Below, in pieces: positions 20,208-22,293 of a stretch of DNA of 22,293 bases. How positions within the stretch are numbered: position 1 is the first letter of the stretch; every line of letters begins with the position of its first letter. The translations under genes were made by a program, and so were the position numbers. The notes under the pieces were generated by a model that saw only the letters and a program-made list of their open reading frames with translations, had not been told where the DNA came from and did not search any database. The stretch is taken from the NCBI GenBank assembly GCA_041946965.1, contig JBHGBM010000111.1:1-22293 (forward strand), given 5' to 3'. Origin of the DNA: JBHGBM01 sp041946965 (GTDB taxonomy: Bacteria; Acidobacteriota; Terriglobia; Bryobacterales; Bryobacteraceae).

Positions 20208-22293
20208 GCGACTGCTCCCAGACATGGCGCAACCCCGCGATCTCCCAGCTTCCCAGCCTGATGCCCCGGTTGTGGATTTCGATGCGTCCGGCAATTGTGA
20301 TGCCCGCCTCGAGCGCGGGGATTCCGAAGCGGGCGGCGATGGCTGCCACTTTTTCCGGCTCGGCGGTGGAAATCAGCACGCGGGAGGGGCCCTCGTGGAA
20401 CAGCAGAAACTCCGGTCGCAGTCCGGAATCGAGTTCCAGCTTCGCGCCCACCCCGCCGAAACTCGCCTCTGCGAGGGCCACCGCCAGCCCGCCGTCGCTC
20501 AAGTCGTGCGCGGATTCGGCCAGACCCGCCACAACGATCTCCCGCGTGGCCGCCTGCACGCGCTTCTCCAGTTCCATGTCGAGGGCCGGCGGCAGTCCCC
20601 AGAGTTGTTTCAGCACGGCTTTCGCGTACTGCGTGCCGCCGAAGCGGATCTCGTCGCATTCCCCGAGGCCGCCCAGCAGGATGACGCGGCGTCCGGGATT
20701 CTTGAAATGCATGCCGGCGGGCTGTGCGGTCTTCATCAACCCTACGATGCCCAGCACCGGAGTGGGGAAAATGCCCTCACCCAGCGTTTCGTTATACAGG
20801 CTCACGTTGCCGCCGGTGATGGGGGTATCGAAGAAGCGGCAGGCATCCGCCATCCCCTCGATCGCTTCCACCAACTGCGCCATGATCTCCGGCCGCTCCG
20901 GGTTGCCGAAGTTCAGGCAGTTGGTCGCCGCCACGGGCTCCGCGCCCACCGTGGCCAGGTTGCGGCAGCATTCGGCCACGGCAAGCTGCGCGCCTTCGCG
21001 CGGCGCCAGGTACGCGTAGCGGCCGTTGCCGTCGAGCGACATGGCCACGGAACGGTCCGTTTCCTTGATCCGCAGAATGGCCGCGTCGCCGCCCGGGCCG
21101 CTGACCGTGTTGGTGCGTACCTGGTAGTCGTACTGCTCGAAGATCCAGCGCTTGGAGCAGAGATCGCCGGAGGCCATCAGGGTGGCGAGATCCGCTTCGA
21201 GATTCCGGGACGCGAACGCCGGGCCTTCGACCGGCGCGCGGCGCAACGGCGCGGTGTGCGGGCGGTCGTACAGGGGCGCTTCGTCGGCGAGTTCCCGGTT
21301 GGGAATCTCGGCCACGATCTTGCCGTGATGCCGCACTCTCAGCAGGCCATCGCCGGTGACGGCGCCGATGGTGACGGCGTCCAGGCCCCACTTTTTAAAC
21401 ACCCGGAAGACTTCGTCTTCGCGGCCTTTCTCCGCCACCAGCAGCATGCGCTCCTGCGACTCGGAGAGCATGATTTCATACGGTGACATGCCGGTTTCGC
21501 GTTGTGGCACCAGGTCCAGCTCGATCTCGATCCCGGTTCCGCCGCGGCTGCCCATCTCGCAGGTGGAGCAGGTGAGGCCGGCCGCGCCCATGTCCTGAAT
21601 ACCCACTATGGCCCCGGTGCGCATGGCTTCCAGGCAGGCTTCGAGCAGCAGTTTTTCCAGGAACGGATCGCCCACCTGCACGTTGGGCCGTTTCTGCTTG
21701 GATTCCTCGGTGAACTCGGCCGAGGCCATCGAGGCGCCGTGAATGCCGTCGCGTCCGGTTTTGGCGCCGACGTAGATGACCGGGTTGCCGACGCCGGCGG
21801 CGCGCGCGTAGAAGATTTCGTCCTGGCGGGCGTAGCCCAGTGCGAACACGTTGACCAGCGGGTTGCCGTTGTAGCAGCTCTCGAAGGTGCACTCGCCGCC
21901 CACCGTGGGCACGCCGAAGCAGTTGCCGTAATGCGCGATGCCCGCTACCACGCCTTCCACGATGCGGCGGTTGCGGGGGCCGTTTTCGGGATCGTCGAGC
22001 GGGCCGAAGCGGAGGGAATCGAGCACCGCGATGGGTCGCGCGCCCATGGTGAAGATGTCGCGCAGAATGCCGCCCACGCCGGTGGCGGCGCCCTGGAACG
22101 GCTCGATGAAGCTGGGGTGATTGTGCGATTCGATCTTGAAGGCGATCACCCAGCCGCCGCCGATGCCGATGATGCCGGCGTTTTCGCCTGGCCCCTGCAC
22201 CACCAGCTTGCCGCGCGTGGGCAGCTTCTTGAGATGCAGGCGCGAGCTCTTGTAGGAGCAGTGCTCGCTCCACATCACGCTGAAGATGCCGAG
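20185..22293 (-). CDS. purL: Phosphoribosylformylglycinamidine synthase II PurL (5' end outside window)
   Basis: ATP-dependent FGAM synthase: FGAR + ammonia from glutamine gives FGAM. About 702 residues are visible; the frame stays open to the window edge (LGIFSVMWSEHCSYKSS), so the GTG at 22278 is internal and only a few dozen N-terminal residues are missing. Motifs include GENAGIIGIGGGWVIAFKIE, SHNHPSFIEPFQGAATGVGG, GARPIAVLDSLRFG, MLSESQERML, NCLNFGNPERPE, GGNVSLYNET and AHDLSDGGLAVALAEASFGG. This is the small PurL that needs separate PurQ and PurS for ammonia supply; neither is in view, nor is a glutaminase domain present at the C-terminus, which ends SLEEHLRR. It is upstream of purF on the same strand. 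Confidence 0.97.
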   Translation of the reverse strand, partial: LGIFSVMWSEHCSYKSSRLHLKKLPTRGKLVVQGPGENAGIIGIGGGWVIAFKIESHNHPSFIEPFQGAATGVGGILRDIFTMGARPIAVLDSLRFGPLDDPENGPRNRRIVEGVVAGIAHYGNCFGVPTVGGECTFESCYNGNPLVNVFALGYARQDEIFYARAAGVGNPVIYVGAKTGRDGIHGASMASAEFTEESKQKRPNVQVGDPFLEKLLLEACLEAMRTGAIVGIQDMGAAGLTCSTCEMGSRGGTGIEIELDLVPQRETGMSPYEIMLSESQERMLLVAEKGREDEVFRVFKKWGLDAVTIGAVTGDGLLRVRHHGKIVAEIPNRELADEAPLYDRPHTAPLRRAPVEGPAFASRNLEADLATLMASGDLCSKRWIFEQYDYQVRTNTVSGPGGDAAILRIKETDRSVAMSLDGNGRYAYLAPREGAQLAVAECCRNLATVGAEPVAATNCLNFGNPERPEIMAQLVEAIEGMADACRFFDTPITGGNVSLYNETLGEGIFPTPVLGIVGLMKTAQPAGMHFKNPGRRVILLGGLGECDEIRFGGTQYAKAVLKQLWGLPPALDMELEKRVQAATREIVVAGLAESAHDLSDGGLAVALAEASFGGVGAKLELDSGLRPEFLLFHEGPSRVLISTAEPEKVAAIAARFGIPALEAGITIAGRIEIHNRGIRLGSWEIAGLRHVWEQSLEEHLRR

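Noticed and set aside
18645..20261. Long plus-strand open frame (538 codons) opposite purF
   Set aside because: It is exactly antisense to a clear purF and is His/Ala/Gly-rich with no family motif, typical of a shadow frame in GC-rich DNA.

Overview
The window is GC-rich, gene-dense bacterial chromosome with no tRNA, rRNA, insertion sequence, phage gene or CRISPR array that I can see. Gene content suggests an acidobacterium, most likely of the Solibacter/Bryobacter type. The pointers are several enzymes that begin with short twin-arginine-like leaders, a futalosine-pathway menaquinone pair, a membrane PIN-TRAM gene beside ispD-ispF, and a TonB protein with a long glycine-rich linker. This placement is inference from gene content, not from a marker gene search.

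Layout. (1) 2-4104, plus strand: the end of ffh, then rpsP, khpA, rimM, trmD, rplS, rnhB and a small membrane protein. This is the classic SRP / ribosome-maturation cluster, with 4-nt start-stop overlaps at khpA/rimM and rimM/trmD. (2) 4112-6088, minus: mqnP then mqnE, two steps of the futalosine route to menaquinone. (3) 6119-6568, plus: a DUF192 lipoprotein. (4) 6565-8642, minus: two tandem mannonate-dehydratase-like TIM-barrel proteins. (5) 8782-10137, plus: an orphan membrane-fusion (HlyD/RND adaptor) protein. Convergent with it at 10103-11080 is a response regulator fused to a GGEEF diguanylate cyclase. (6) 11186-12463, plus: an SH3-type lipoprotein, followed after a 242-nt gap by an amidohydrolase (12706-13596). 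(7) 13762-17084, plus: a tightly coupled run of PIN-TRAM gene, ispD, ispF and an enolase-superfamily dehydratase/racemase. (8) 17089-18081, minus: a TonB-like protein. (9) 18250-18597, minus: what looks like the C-terminal stub of a methyltransferase gene. (10) 18744-22293, minus: purF and the 5'-truncated purL, overlapping by 23 nt.

How the genes work together. Block 1 makes and matures the translation machinery (S16, L19, 16S maturation, m1G37 tRNA methylation) and delivers nascent membrane proteins. Blocks 2 and 7 both feed isoprenoid-quinone metabolism: IspD and IspF make MEP-pathway precursors, and MqnP attaches a polyprenyl chain to a futalosine-pathway intermediate. Block 10 is de novo purine synthesis. 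The sugar-acid-type enzymes, amidohydrolase and TonB protein fit uptake and breakdown of plant or microbial carbohydrates, but no substrate can be read from the sequence.

I found no clear new multi-gene system; most of the window is ordinary core genome. The points most worth a second look are: a PIN-TRAM protein whose TRAM domain stops about half-way; a methyltransferase stub lying between two perfect palindromes, one of them placed like an activator site for the TonB gene; an SH3 lipoprotein with a Pro/Lys-rich insertion; a Glu in place of the catalytic Asp in TrmD; a dehydratase/racemase gene translationally coupled to ispF; and a 36-bp perfect GC palindrome between ffh and rpsP.
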